From CAZYBU01 sp964645775 (GTDB lineage Bacteria; Spirochaetota; UBA4802; UBA5550), in the NCBI GenBank assembly GCA_964645775.1, contig CAZYBU010000003.1:1-64000 (forward strand): a stretch of DNA of 64,000 nucleotides. The letters run 5' to 3'. The notes beneath the pieces were generated by a model that was given only the letters and a program-made list of their open reading frames with translations, did no database searches and was not told the DNA's origin. The position numbers and the translations under genes are program-made. Shown one piece after another: positions 24,241 to 34,700 of this stretch; within the stretch, counting starts at the first letter, position 1; each line of letters opens with the position of its first letter.

Positions 24241-27200
24241 ATGAAGGTCACGGAAAAGGGAAAAGAGCTCAGGGAGATCCTGACGAAACGGATCGTCATA
24301 CTCGACGGCGCCATGGGAACCATGATCCAGAAAAGCGACCCCACGGAAGAAGACTTCCGGGGAGACATCCTGGCCGATCATCCTGTGCCTCTGAAAGGGA
24401 ACCATGATCTGCTGAACCTCACCCGTCCTGACCTCATCTCCTCCATCTACAGGGAATACCTGGAGGCCGGGGCCGATATCATAGAGACCAACACCTTTAA
24501 CGGGACCCGGGTTTCCCAGTCGGATTATGAGACCGGGCATCTGGTCCATGACATGAACCGGGCCGGGGCCGAACTGGCCCGCCGCGAGGCGGACCTCTTT
24601 ATGCAAAAGGAGCCGGGACGGCCCCGTTTCGTTGCGGGTGTTCTGGGCCCCACAAACCGGACCCTCTCCATCTCCCCGGACGTGAACAACCCCGGGTACC
24701 GGAGCCTGTCATTCCGGGAACTCTACGAAGACTACCTGGACGCGGCCCGGGCCCTTTTTGAAGGTGGAGCTGATCTCATCCTGATTGAGACCGTTTTCGA
24801 CACCCTGAACGCCAAGGCTGCCCTGAAGGCCTGCCTGGATCTCTCTGACGAGAAGGGTGAACGCGTCCCTGTCATGGTCTCCGGGACCATTACCGACGCC
24901 AGCGGACGGACCCTTTCCGGCCAGACCATCGAGGCCTTCTACAATTCCCTGGCCCACGGAGACCTTCTCTCCATCGGACTGAACTGCTCTTTCGGGGCCG
25001 ATACCCTGGTGACCTACGGTGGGGAACTTGCCTCCATCTCTGAAACCTTTATCAGCCTCCATCCCAACGCCGGCCTGCCCAACGCCTTCGGCCAGTATGA
25101 TGAGAGTCCCGAGAAGATGGCCTCAACACTGAAGGGGTTCGCGGAGAGGGGCCTCGCGAACATTATTGGCGGATGCTGCGGTACCACCCCGGATCACATA
25201 TCCTCCATAGCCCGGGCCATGGAGGGCATCCCGCCGAGAGAACCTGTCTCCCGGGTTTCGGCCCTCAGGCTCTCGGGCCTGGAACCCCTGGAGATCAGAA
25301 ATGATTCCCTTTTCATCAATATAGGCGAAAGGACCAATGTGGCCGGCTCCCGTAAATTCGCCCGTCTTATCCGGGAGAAGAAGTACGAGGAGGCCCTGGA
25401 GGTCGCCCGGGACCAGGTGGAGGGGGGCGCCCAGATCATAGACGTGAACCTGGACGAGGCCATGCTCGACTCGGTCCATGAGATGGGGATCTTCCTGGAC
25501 CTCCTGGCATCGGAACCGGAGATAAGCCGGGTTCCTGTTATGATCGATTCCTCCAGGTGGGAGGTTCTGGAGGCGGGTCTCCAGCGCCTTCAGGGGAAGG
25601 GTATAGTCAATTCCATCAGTCTGAAGGAGGGAGAGAAACCCTTACTGGAAAAGGCGGGAGCCATCCGCCGATACGGCGCCGCCATGGTAATCATGGCTTT
25701 CGACGAGGAGGGCCAGGCCGACACCCTCGAACGCAAAACAGAAATCTGCAGGCGGAGCTACACTCTTCTCACAGAAGAAGCCGGGATACCTCCCGAAGAC
25801 ATCATCTTTGACGCCAATATCTTCGCCATCGCCACTGCCATCGAAGAGCACCGGAGGTACGGCATAGACTTCATCGAGGCCGTGAAGGCCATCAAGAATG
25901 AATTCCCGGCCTCCACGACCAGCGGCGGAATCAGCAACATCTCCTTCTCTTTTCGGGGAAACAACACGGTCCGCGAGGCGATCCACGCCGTCTTCCTGTA
26001 CCATGCCATTGATGCGGGCCTCGACATGGGTATCGTCAATGCCGGGCAGCTGGCGGTCCACAGCGAGCTGGACCCGGAGCTCCGGGAACGGGTCGAGGAC
26101 GCCCTCTTCGACAGGAGGGATGACGCCACGGAACGGCTCATCGAGCTGGCGGAGACCATACAGGACACAGGTACAGATAAAAAGGAAAGTAAACAGTGGC
26201 GGAGCTGGCCGATCCAGGACCGTATCGCCCACGCACTGATCCGCGGTATCACCACGCATATTGAACAGGACATCGAGGAATGCCGCCAGCTTTACGACAG
26301 ATCCCTGGACGTGATAGAGGGCCCCCTCATGGACGGCATGGACCTGGTGGGCGAGCTCTTCGGGAGCGGCAGGATGTTTCTTCCCCAGGTTGTAAAGAGC
26401 GCGCGGGTCATGAAGATGGCCGTGGCCTGGCTCCAGCCCTACATAGAACAGGAGAACGCGGAAGGCGAAACCTCTGAGAGACAAACCAGGATACTCCTGG
26501 CCACAGTCAAGGGAGACGTGCACGATATAGGCAAGAACATCGTCGGTGTCGTTCTCCAGTGCAATAACTACGAGGTCATAGACATAGGCGTCATGGTACC
26601 GGCCGGTGAAATACTGGAGAAGGCCCGTGAACACGAGGTAGACATCATCGGTCTCTCGGGACTGATTACCCCCTCCCTGGATGAGATGGCGCATGTTGCC
26701 ACGGAGATGAAAGAGCACGGATACCGTGTTCCCCTGCTGATAGGTGGGGCCACAACCTCTCCCCTGCACACCGCCGTGAAGATCGCCCCGGTTTACGATC
26801 ATCCGGTGATTCATGTCAGGGACGCCTCCCTGGCCGTGGGCGTCGCTTCCGCTCTCCGTTCAAAGAGCGACAGGGAGAGTTTTATCCGTGAAAACGAGGA
26901 GAAGCATGAACGGGAGCGGAAAAGAGGACGCGAAAAAGAAGATCCCGGTCTCTTCCTCACCCTGGAGGAGGTCCGCGCCCTCCCCTTCACCCCCGCATTT
27001 GAAGGTTATACACCCCCGGTTCCGGACTTTACCGGGTCCAGGGTCATGCTGGATGTGCCGATTCAGTCCCTGGTCCCCTTCATCGACTGGCGCTTTTTCC
27101 TAATCGCGTGGGAGATGGGAGGGAACTGGCCCGACCTCCTGAATGACCCTTTAAAGGGCGAGGAGGCCCGCAAACTTATCGATGACGCCCACGGCCTTCT

Positions 27201-27927
27201 GGAGGAGATCGCCGCTAAAAATCTCCTGACGGCCCACGGCGCGGCCGGATTCTACCCGGCCGCCTCCGATGATGACACAATCCTGGTTTACCGGGACGAC
27301 GACCGCCTTGAGGTCATCGAACGGTTCCCGATGCTCCGCCAGCAGAAACGGAAACGGAACACGCCCTACTATCTCTCCCTGGCCGACTACCTGGCTCCGT
27401 CCGATTCCGGGCTGAAAGACTATGTCGGCTTCTTCGCCGTTACGGCCGGTCACGGCCTGGATGAAGTTCTACAATCATATCGTGAGCAGAATGACGATTA
27501 CCGGGCCATTATGGCCGCGGTCCTGGCCGACCGCCTGGCCGAGGCCTTCGCTGAGTACCTGCACCAGGTGGTACGCAGAGAGTGGTGGGGTTACTCGCCA
27601 GACGAGTCTCTCACCATGGAGGAGATCCACCGGGTCCGCTACCGTGGCATCCGCCCGGCTCCCGGCTATCCGCCCTGCCCGGACCACACGGAGAAGGCCC
27701 AGATCTTCCGGTTACTGGATGCCGAAGATAAGACAGGCATGAATCTCACTGAGAGCATGATGATGGTTCCGGCCGCCTCGGTCTGCGGGTACTATTTTTC
27801 CCATCCAGAGGCGAAGTATTTCGGCGTAGGCCGAATAACACGAGAGCAACTGGTTGATTACGCTCGCAGAAAGGGGTGGGCCCCTGAAGAAGCCGAGAAG
27901 TGGCTCGGGCAGGTCCTGATCTACTGA
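24241..27927 (+). CDS. metH: Cobalamin-dependent methionine synthase
   Basis: A full-length 1228-aa enzyme (E. coli MetH is 1227 aa) that transfers a methyl group from methyltetrahydrofolate via cobalamin to homocysteine in the cytoplasm. Modules in order: homocysteine domain with zinc ligands in LNCSFGAD (near 247) and GGCCGTTP (near 309-312); pterin domain from INIGERTN (near 359); cobalamin cap (about 655-745); B12 domain with the base-off His in DVHDIGKN (near 760); AdoMet activation domain with RPAPGYPPCPDH near 1138. All four modules are intact. GGGAGAGG lies 4 nt before the ATG. No cobalamin or SAM riboswitch is visible in the 190 bp upstream. It converges with the nrdJ gene. Confidence 0.97.
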   Translation: MKVTEKGKELREILTKRIVILDGAMGTMIQKSDPTEEDFRGDILADHPVPLKGNHDLLNLTRPDLISSIYREYLEAGADIIETNTFNGTRVSQSDYETGHLVHDMNRAGAELARREADLFMQKEPGRPRFVAGVLGPTNRTLSISPDVNNPGYRSLSFRELYEDYLDAARALFEGGADLILIETVFDTLNAKAALKACLDLSDEKGERVPVMVSGTITDASGRTLSGQTIEAFYNSLAHGDLLSIGLNCSFGADTLVTYGGELASISETFISLHPNAGLPNAFGQYDESPEKMASTLKGFAERGLANIIGGCCGTTPDHISSIARAMEGIPPREPVSRVSALRLSGLEPLEIRNDSLFINIGERTNVAGSRKFARLIREKKYEEALEVARDQVEGGAQIIDVNLDEAMLDSVHEMGIFLDLLASEPEISRVPVMIDSSRWEVLEAGLQRLQGKGIVNSISLKEGEKPLLEKAGAIRRYGAAMVIMAFDEEGQADTLERKTEICRRSYTLLTEEAGIPPEDIIFDANIFAIATAIEEHRRYGIDFIEAVKAIKNEFPASTTSGGISNISFSFRGNNTVREAIHAVFLYHAIDAGLDMGIVNAGQLAVHSELDPELRERVEDALFDRRDDATERLIELAETIQDTGTDKKESKQWRSWPIQDRIAHALIRGITTHIEQDIEECRQLYDRSLDVIEGPLMDGMDLVGELFGSGRMFLPQVVKSARVMKMAVAWLQPYIEQENAEGETSERQTRILLATVKGDVHDIGKNIVGVVLQCNNYEVIDIGVMVPAGEILEKAREHEVDIIGLSGLITPSLDEMAHVATEMKEHGYRVPLLIGGATTSPLHTAVKIAPVYDHPVIHVRDASLAVGVASALRSKSDRESFIRENEEKHERERKRGREKEDPGLFLTLEEVRALPFTPAFEGYTPPVPDFTGSRVMLDVPIQSLVPFIDWRFFLIAWEMGGNWPDLLNDPLKGEEARKLIDDAHGLLEEIAAKNLLTAHGAAGFYPAASDDDTILVYRDDDRLEVIERFPMLRQQKRKRNTPYYLSLADYLAPSDSGLKDYVGFFAVTAGHGLDEVLQSYREQNDDYRAIMAAVLADRLAEAFAEYLHQVVRREWWGYSPDESLTMEEIHRVRYRGIRPAPGYPPCPDHTEKAQIFRLLDAEDKTGMNLTESMMMVPAASVCGYYFSHPEAKYFGVGRITREQLVDYARRKGWAPEEAEKWLGQVLIY

Positions 27928-28029
27928 CTCTGTCAGCGGTGAGACCCTTCTCAGGATAAGCAGCAACTTGCTCACATCAAGGGGCGACACCTGCCGGATA
28001 AAAAGAACAGCAGCCTGACTGACTGATTT

Positions 28030-30372
28030 CTAACCGCAACGGGAGAATCCACAGCCTCGGCAGACGGAACACCCTCCTTCGAACTCCAGGGGACCGTGAC
28101 ATTCCGGGCAGACACCCACCATAACGTAATCATTCCCCTTTCCGTTCGTCTCGCCCCTGTGGGCAGGATCATCCGCCTCCCCCGGGTCCATCATCTCCCG
28201 GGTGACTCCGCCGTAACGCTCTATGGCCTTGGCTATCGCGTCCGCACAGGAGAGGATGCGTCCTCCCCGCTCCCAGGCCTGATTGGGGCAACGAACCCCC
28301 TTCAACTGTTTCACGATGGACATCCGGTCCAGTCCACTTCTCAGGGCCAGGGAGATAAGTCGGCTCACAGCCTCGTTCTGACTGGCGGCACAGCCTCCAG
28401 CCTTTCCCATGGTGGCAAAGACCTCAAACAGGCCGCCTGAGTCCTCGTTTATGGTTACGTAGAGGGAGCCGCAGCCGGTTGTCATCTTTCGTGTGCTTCC
28501 CCGCGTCACGTCATCCCTTGAGCGGGGCCTTATATCTCCCTCGCCCCGGGCCCGTTTCGGTTCTTCACATTCCGGTTTCTCTTCCTCAGCCTTCTCCTCT
28601 TTGACGGAGAGGACCTGACCCTGCCGGGAACCGTCTCTGTAGACAGTGACTCCCTTGCACTCCAGTTCCCAGGCCAGGCGGTAGACCTCCTCGATCTGCT
28701 CACGGGTGGCCTCCCGGGGAAAATTGACGGTCTTGGAAACGGCGTTGTCCACGTACTTCTGGAAGGCGGCCTGTATACGGATATGCCATTCAGGAGTGAT
28801 ATCATGGGCCGTCACGAAAACGTTCCGGAACTCTTCTGGAACGGACTCCAGTCCCGCGGCCGACCCCTTTTCAGCAACGTCCTCCATCATCTCCTTTGAG
28901 TAGAAGCCCTCTTTGCGGGCCGTCTCTTCAAAGAGAGCGTTACTCTCCACAAGTATATCGTTGTCCATGACATTACGGACATAGGCCAGAGCAAAGATCG
29001 GCTCAATGCCGCTGGAACAGTTCGCGATAATACTGATGGTCCCGGTGGGGGCGATAGTCGTGGTGGTGGCGTTACGGATCGGTTCCTCCTTCCGCGCGGC
29101 GTAAACGGATGCGCCAAAATTGGGAAAGGCGCCCCTCTCCACGGCCAGCTTCCGGCTCGCCTTCTTCGACTCCTCCTGCATGACAGACATGATCTCCCCG
29201 GCTGTGTCCGTGGCCCGGGAGGAGTTATAGGGAATACCGCATCGAATGAGAAGATCGGCAAATCCCATAACGCCCAGTCCGATCTTACGATTCGCCAGGG
29301 TCTTCTCCCGGATATCCTCCAGGGGATACGCATTCATGTCTATGACATTGTCCAAAAAGTGAACGCTTTTTCGAGTCAGTTCCCTCAATCGATCATAATC
29401 GATACGGGCCGGGTCTTCCTCCTGGTCGATAAGGATACGATTGAGATTTATCGATCCCAGGTTACACGATTCCCAGGGGAGGAGAGGCTGTTCCCCGCAG
29501 GGGTTCGTACTCTCGATACGTTCCAGGTCTTTAAGAGGATGCTTCTCGTTGATTCGGTCCAGAAAGACAATCCCCGGTTCTCCGCTCTGCCACGCCATTC
29601 GGACGATGGTTTCGAAGACTTCACGCGCATTATGCTCCCCCGCCTTCTCCCCGGTCCGGGGATTGCGCAGGTCATAGTTGCGGTCCTCCTCCACGGCGCG
29701 CATGAACTCATCGGTCAGAGCCACGGAGATGTTGAAATTCGTCAGCTCGGAAAGGTTCTCCTTGGCGGTAATAAAATCGATAATATCGGGATGGTCTATC
29801 TCCATGATAGCCATATTGGCCCCCCGGCGCGTACCTCCCTGCTTAACCGTTTCCGTGGCGGCGTTAAAAATCTTCATGAAAGATACCGGGCCGCTGGAGA
29901 TGCCGGCCGTGGTGCGAACCACGTCGTTTTTCGGGCGAAGACGGGAAAATGAGAAACCGGTACCGCCGCCGCTCTTGTGAATGAGAGCCATATTCTTAAC
30001 CGAGTCGAAAATCCCCTCCATGGAGTCCTCCACGGGGAGAACGAAACAGGCTGAAAGCTGGCCCAGGGGGCGTCCCGCGTTCATGAGGGTGGGACTGTTC
30101 GGGACAAACTCCAGGCGGGCCATCATTTCATAGAAATTCCGGGCCGTTTCCGTAATTTCTTCATTTGTCTTACCGTAGAGCAGGTCGGCCGAGGCGACAA
30201 AGGCCGCAACCCTGCGAAAGAGGTCCGCCGGATTCTCGGAGATCCTTCCCTCATCATCCTTAACCAGGTATCTCTTTTCCAGAACAACTCTCGCGTTGTC
30301 GGATAGATCCGGCGTTATGTCGGATTGAATCTCTATTGTTTTCCACGACTCGTCATTGTTCATTTTATTCAT
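28030..30372 (-). CDS. nrdJ: B12-dependent (class II) ribonucleotide reductase
   Basis: A 780-aa enzyme reducing ribonucleotides with an adenosylcobalamin radical. It has the ten-stranded barrel motifs NSPTLMNAGRPLGQLSACF, KSGGGTGFSFSRLRP and NPCGEQPLLPWESCNLGSIN (active-site Cys, Asn and Glu), a TSCPD-type segment (about 660-720) and a C-terminal zinc-ribbon-like end with CPECHGPL and CRGCGFSRCG that carries Cys pairs for re-reduction. The ATG at 30372 lies 4 nt after the carA stop, so translation is probably coupled; a frame start at 30441 would be inside carA. A class II enzyme works with or without oxygen. Confidence 0.95.
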   Translation of the reverse strand: MNKMNNDESWKTIEIQSDITPDLSDNARVVLEKRYLVKDDEGRISENPADLFRRVAAFVASADLLYGKTNEEITETARNFYEMMARLEFVPNSPTLMNAGRPLGQLSACFVLPVEDSMEGIFDSVKNMALIHKSGGGTGFSFSRLRPKNDVVRTTAGISSGPVSFMKIFNAATETVKQGGTRRGANMAIMEIDHPDIIDFITAKENLSELTNFNISVALTDEFMRAVEEDRNYDLRNPRTGEKAGEHNAREVFETIVRMAWQSGEPGIVFLDRINEKHPLKDLERIESTNPCGEQPLLPWESCNLGSINLNRILIDQEEDPARIDYDRLRELTRKSVHFLDNVIDMNAYPLEDIREKTLANRKIGLGVMGFADLLIRCGIPYNSSRATDTAGEIMSVMQEESKKASRKLAVERGAFPNFGASVYAARKEEPIRNATTTTIAPTGTISIIANCSSGIEPIFALAYVRNVMDNDILVESNALFEETARKEGFYSKEMMEDVAEKGSAAGLESVPEEFRNVFVTAHDITPEWHIRIQAAFQKYVDNAVSKTVNFPREATREQIEEVYRLAWELECKGVTVYRDGSRQGQVLSVKEEKAEEEKPECEEPKRARGEGDIRPRSRDDVTRGSTRKMTTGCGSLYVTINEDSGGLFEVFATMGKAGGCAASQNEAVSRLISLALRSGLDRMSIVKQLKGVRCPNQAWERGGRILSCADAIAKAIERYGGVTREMMDPGEADDPAHRGETNGKGNDYVMVGVCPECHGPLEFEGGCSVCRGCGFSRCG

Positions 30373-30376
30373 GGTA

Positions 30377-31471
30377 CTAACCCCGTGAAGATGTTTCGGC
30401 AACCATCTCGAAAAATTCCCGGAAGAGATGGCGCGAGTCATGGGGGCCGGGAGAGGCTTCGGGATGGTGCTGCACGGAGAAGACAGGAAGCTCCTTGTGC
30501 CGCAGGCCTTCTACCGTGTCATCATTAAGGTTCATGTGGGTAACGGTAAGGTCACTTCTGTTCTGGAGAGAAGCGAGGTCTACGGCAAAACCGTGGTTCT
30601 GGGAAGTGATCTCAACCCGTCCGTCTGTGTTACGAACCGGCTGGTTGGCTCCCCTGTGACCGAACTTCATTTTATAGGTAGAACCACCGAGTCCCAGAGC
30701 CAGTATCTGGTGCCCGAGGCAGATACCGAAGGCGGGCAGTCTGCTTTTCGATATATCCTCTACGGTTTTCGGGGCGTAGGATACAGCGTCCGGATCGCCG
30801 GGACCATTGGAGAGAAAGACCCCTCCTGCCTCGTCTCTGGTTATTGTTTCAAAAGGGGTCGTGGCAGGATAAACCCGTACATTGAAACCGGTCTCATTCA
30901 GCAGTCGCAGGATACTCCGTTTCACTCCGTAATCGATAACAGCCACCAGGGGGCGCCCTTCCCGGTGTTCACCGAAATCGTATATCTCCCTGGTGGAGAC
31001 GTTGCTGGCCAGGTCCAGGCCAGCCATCTGAGGATGGGCTTTCAGCCGTTCAACGGCACCCTCGGGATCGAAAAAGATTCCTCCCCGGAGGGCGCCCCGG
31101 TCACGGATATGGCGGGTGAGCTTACGGGTATCGATCCCTTCGATGGCCGCAACCTTCGCTTCTTTCAGGTAGTCAGCCAGGGAAGATACCCCCCTGTGAT
31201 TGGACCAGGTCTTACTGTATTCCCTTACCACAAAGCCGGCCACCTGGACCCGGTCCGATTCCACGTCATCGGGATTTACCCCGTAATTTCCGATCATGGG
31301 ATAGGTCATGGCAACGATTTGCCCGTTATAAGAAGGGTCCGTAAGAACTTCCTGGTATCCACTCATGGATGTATTGAAGACCACCTCGCCCAGAGACTCA
31401 TCTTCGTATCCAAAACTGGTTCCCTTAAAGGCGGTACCATCTTCAAGTATAAGGTAAGCGGTTCGTGACAT
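30377..31471 (-). CDS. carA: Carbamoyl-phosphate synthase small subunit
   Basis: A 364-aa glutaminase subunit that feeds ammonia to CarB for pyrimidine and arginine synthesis. The N-terminal domain starts AYLILEDGTAFKGTSFG; the class I amidotransferase domain has the nucleophile Cys in FGICLGHQ and the His-Glu pair in HHPEASPGPHDS. Length is normal. AAGGAG lies 7 nt before the ATG. carB is not in this window; the gene is instead joined with nrdJ, 4 nt downstream, so the two nucleotide-supply functions share a transcript. Confidence 0.97.
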   Translation of the reverse strand: MSRTAYLILEDGTAFKGTSFGYEDESLGEVVFNTSMSGYQEVLTDPSYNGQIVAMTYPMIGNYGVNPDDVESDRVQVAGFVVREYSKTWSNHRGVSSLADYLKEAKVAAIEGIDTRKLTRHIRDRGALRGGIFFDPEGAVERLKAHPQMAGLDLASNVSTREIYDFGEHREGRPLVAVIDYGVKRSILRLLNETGFNVRVYPATTPFETITRDEAGGVFLSNGPGDPDAVSYAPKTVEDISKSRLPAFGICLGHQILALGLGGSTYKMKFGHRGANQPVRNTDGRVEITSQNHGFAVDLASLQNRSDLTVTHMNLNDDTVEGLRHKELPVFSVQHHPEASPGPHDSRHLFREFFEMVAETSSRG

Positions 31472-31553
31472 ACATGAACTCCTTGCCGAAAGCCTACGAA
31501 GCGAGTCTAAAAACTGTCAAACGATTTATAGCCGTGGATAAAAAAAGACCAGC

Positions 31554-31626
31554 GGGTCAGACCCTCCATGTTCTATTATGAGCAATTGCAGGGAACAGCT
31601 CCTTTATGAAGTTTGGGTCTGACCCC
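31554..31626. repeat. 73-bp element with GGGTCAGACCC-type inverted ends (copy 2)
   Basis: GGGTCAGACCC at 31554-31564 and GGGTCTGACCCC at 31615-31626 form inverted ends around an AT-rich core that, like copy 1, contains TCTATTAT soon after the left end. Length equals copy 1. It sits in the 230-bp divergent region between carA and the RND pump gene. A weak promoter-like pair follows (TTGCGC 31640, TATTGT 31664). Confidence 0.65.
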
Positions 31627-31703
31627 TCCACAAAAATTCTTGCGCTCTCACCTCTTCTATGTGTATTGTTCCACTATCCTCCCTCAGGGTAAGATGTAAA
31701 CGA

Positions 31704-34700
31704 ATGAAAGAAACCTTTATAGCCTATTTCACAAACCGACACCTGCTGGTTAACCTCATAACCGTAGTTGTCCTGGTCGGCGGGTTCCTGGCCTGGCAGA
31801 ATATGCCGAGGGAAGAGCTACCCGGCATCGATCTATGGGGTGTATCGATAACCGTATCCTACCCTGGCGCCTCTCCTTACGAGATCGACCAGCTCATTAC
31901 CACTCCCATTGAGAGCTCGATTCGCAGTATATCCGGCATAGACCGAATAAAAAGCCGGGCCAAATCCGGCGTCAGCAGTACCGTTGTTTATATCAACAAG
32001 GACGTAATAACCCTCGATGAGGCCACCAACGAGATACGCAATCGGGTGATGATGCTGAAACTACCCGGCAAACCCTACATCCGGAAGCATACCACGGAAG
32101 ATGACGCCATCATAACCATAGGGATCTACGATCCCTCATCCCAAAAGCTGGATGACAAAAAAAGAAGAAAAATCCAGGAATTTGTCATCAGCTTTCAGAG
32201 CCGTATCCTGAAACTGCAGGAGGTCAGTTCCGCCGACCTGGGAGGGTATCATAAACCGGAATTCCGCATCGAAGCGGACCCTGTCGGGATGAACCGGTAC
32301 AACACACCCATTTCCGAGGTAATGAAGGCCATCAAGGAAAACCATGTCCGGGGACCGGCCGGGGACCTGGCCAACCTGAAAAACGAAAGGGTAACCATCC
32401 GCTCCGCTCTGGACACAAAGGAGAAACTTGAAAACACGGTTATACGGGAAACCTTCGAGGGTCAGGGGGTCCGACTCAGGGACGTTGCCCGCGTACGAAA
32501 CACCTTTGCCGAGAGCGAGTCCCTGGTCAAGCTGAACGGTCATGAAGCTGTCTTCGTGAACATCGTCAAAAACGGATCCTCCGGCATCATCGAAACAGCA
32601 ACAAAAGTCCAGGAGGAACTGACCCGCATCCGTTCATCTCAGGACAGTGAGAAAGGCTATGTCATCCAGGTTGTAAGCGACCAGTCACGGGGAGTGGACA
32701 ACCGCATGTCCCTGGTGGTCTCAAACGGCGCCATAGGGTTTCTCCTGATTATACTGACCCTGCTCGCGTTTCTTAATCTATCATCCGCCGTATGGGTGGC
32801 CATGGGCATCCCCTTTACCATGGCCTTTACTCTGATAATCGCCAATATCATGGGATACTCGGTCAACAACGTAACACTGGCCGGTATGATCATCGTACTC
32901 GGCATGGTGGTCGATGACGCCATCGTGGTGGCTGAGAATATTCACAGCCTCAGGGAGAAGGGTGTCCCCCCCCACCGGGCCGCGGCCGAGGGTGCGGCCT
33001 ATGTCTTTCTTCCCATTACTGCCAGTATCCTCACGACAATCATGGCATTTATACCCCTTCTCGGTTTTGACAACAAGTTCGCCGCCGTGAACGAACCTTT
33101 TCCTGTCATCATTTCAATCATGCTCCTGGGGAGTATCGTTGAATCAATACTTATCCTTCCGGCCCACCTGGTCATGCCCGCCCCCGCATGGCTAAGAAAG
33201 ATATATTCCTTCGGCCTGGCGCAGAAACTTACCTCCCTGGCGGAAAAGCGGCTAAAAAAGGGAAAAGAAAAAGAGAAGAAAACCGCCAGGCAGAAGAAGA
33301 GTGAACCTCCCCTCATGAAAAAGGCCCACTGGTTTGATCGCATAGAAGAGGGTTACGCCCGGAGCCTTGAGAAGGTCCTGGTCAGGAGAAAACGCTTTCT
33401 CCTTCTCTTTCTTCTCATCCCCATCCTGGCCGTTGTTCTCTTCGTGACCGGTATGCGCTTCATCCTCTTTCCCAAAAAGGAGGTGACCGAGACAATCGTA
33501 TCCGTGGCCGCTCCCGGGATGATGTCCCTGGCTGACCAGGAGCGCCTCTCCCGGCAGGTGGACCGGGTACTGGAAAAATACCGCGGCAACGAGGTATTGG
33601 CGTACCAATCCAATATGACTCGCGGGAAATGGGGCTCCGGCGAGGAACTGAACCGTATTACCTGGACGATTCAACTTAAACCGAGGGACCAGCGAAAGAA
33701 ACCCCTGACGCAGCTGGAAGAAGAATGGAAAGATAAACTGAAAGACCTTAAGGGCCTCTCCGACGTTCAGATGAGGCAGGCCCGCTTCGGACAGGAGAGC
33801 GGCCGGCCGCTGGAGCTCTGGCTCCAGGATAACAACGACGAACGGAGAAGGGAGGTGGCCGACAGGCTGGCGCGGGAACTCGAGACCCTGCCGGCCGTGG
33901 AAAACCTCCTCGTGGAACGTCCCAGGGAGACGAGCGAATACCACATCTCCATAGACGGTCAGAAGGCGGCGCGTCTCGGCATCAGCCCTTCACGATCCGG
34001 GGACATACTCAGGACCATCGTTGAGGGGAGAACCCTCTACAACCTTCTCATCAACAATATCGAGACCGGGGTCCGGCTCATAGTCCCCGAAGAGCACAGG
34101 AGTTCCCTTGAACGGGTCCTGGCCATACCCGTTGCGAACCGGGGACACTATCTCATTCCACTTTCTGAAATCGTCTCCTCCGATCTGGTTTCCTCTCCCT
34201 CCGAAGTGTATAAAGAGGACGGCATCCGGACCGTCCGGATTTTTGCCGGTATCGTCCGGGGTTCCGATGAGTCCCCCCTCTCTATAGCCCGGCAGGTGGA
34301 AGAGAAGATACTCCCCGTTATCCATCGGAACTTTCCCAACACCCTCATCCAGTGGGGAGGAGAAGTAAAAGACAGCCGTGAGACCTCCAGAGATTTCATG
34401 GGGGCCATCCTTCTCGTTCTGTTTTTGATCTACAGCCTTATGGCAGTCCTTTTTAATTCGATGACCCGGCCCATTATCGTTATGCTGGCCATTCCCTTTG
34501 GAGTGGCGGGAATCATTATCGCCCTCCGGGCCCATGGGATCGACCAGTTCGGCATTTTTACTTCCGTGGGGGCCCTGGGTCTCTCAGGTATCGTGGTCAA
34601 CGACGCCATCATCATGATTGTCCGGCTCCAGGACATTATACGTAACGCGGAAAAGGTAACACCGGCTCTTATCACGGAGGCGGCCAGGAGCCGGATACGT

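Noticed and set aside
25642..26814. 390-codon minus-strand frame
   Set aside because: Antisense to metH, whose plus-strand product is full length and unmistakable; it arises from codon bias.
30428..31468. 346-codon plus-strand frame
   Set aside because: Antisense to carA, which carries all glutaminase motifs.
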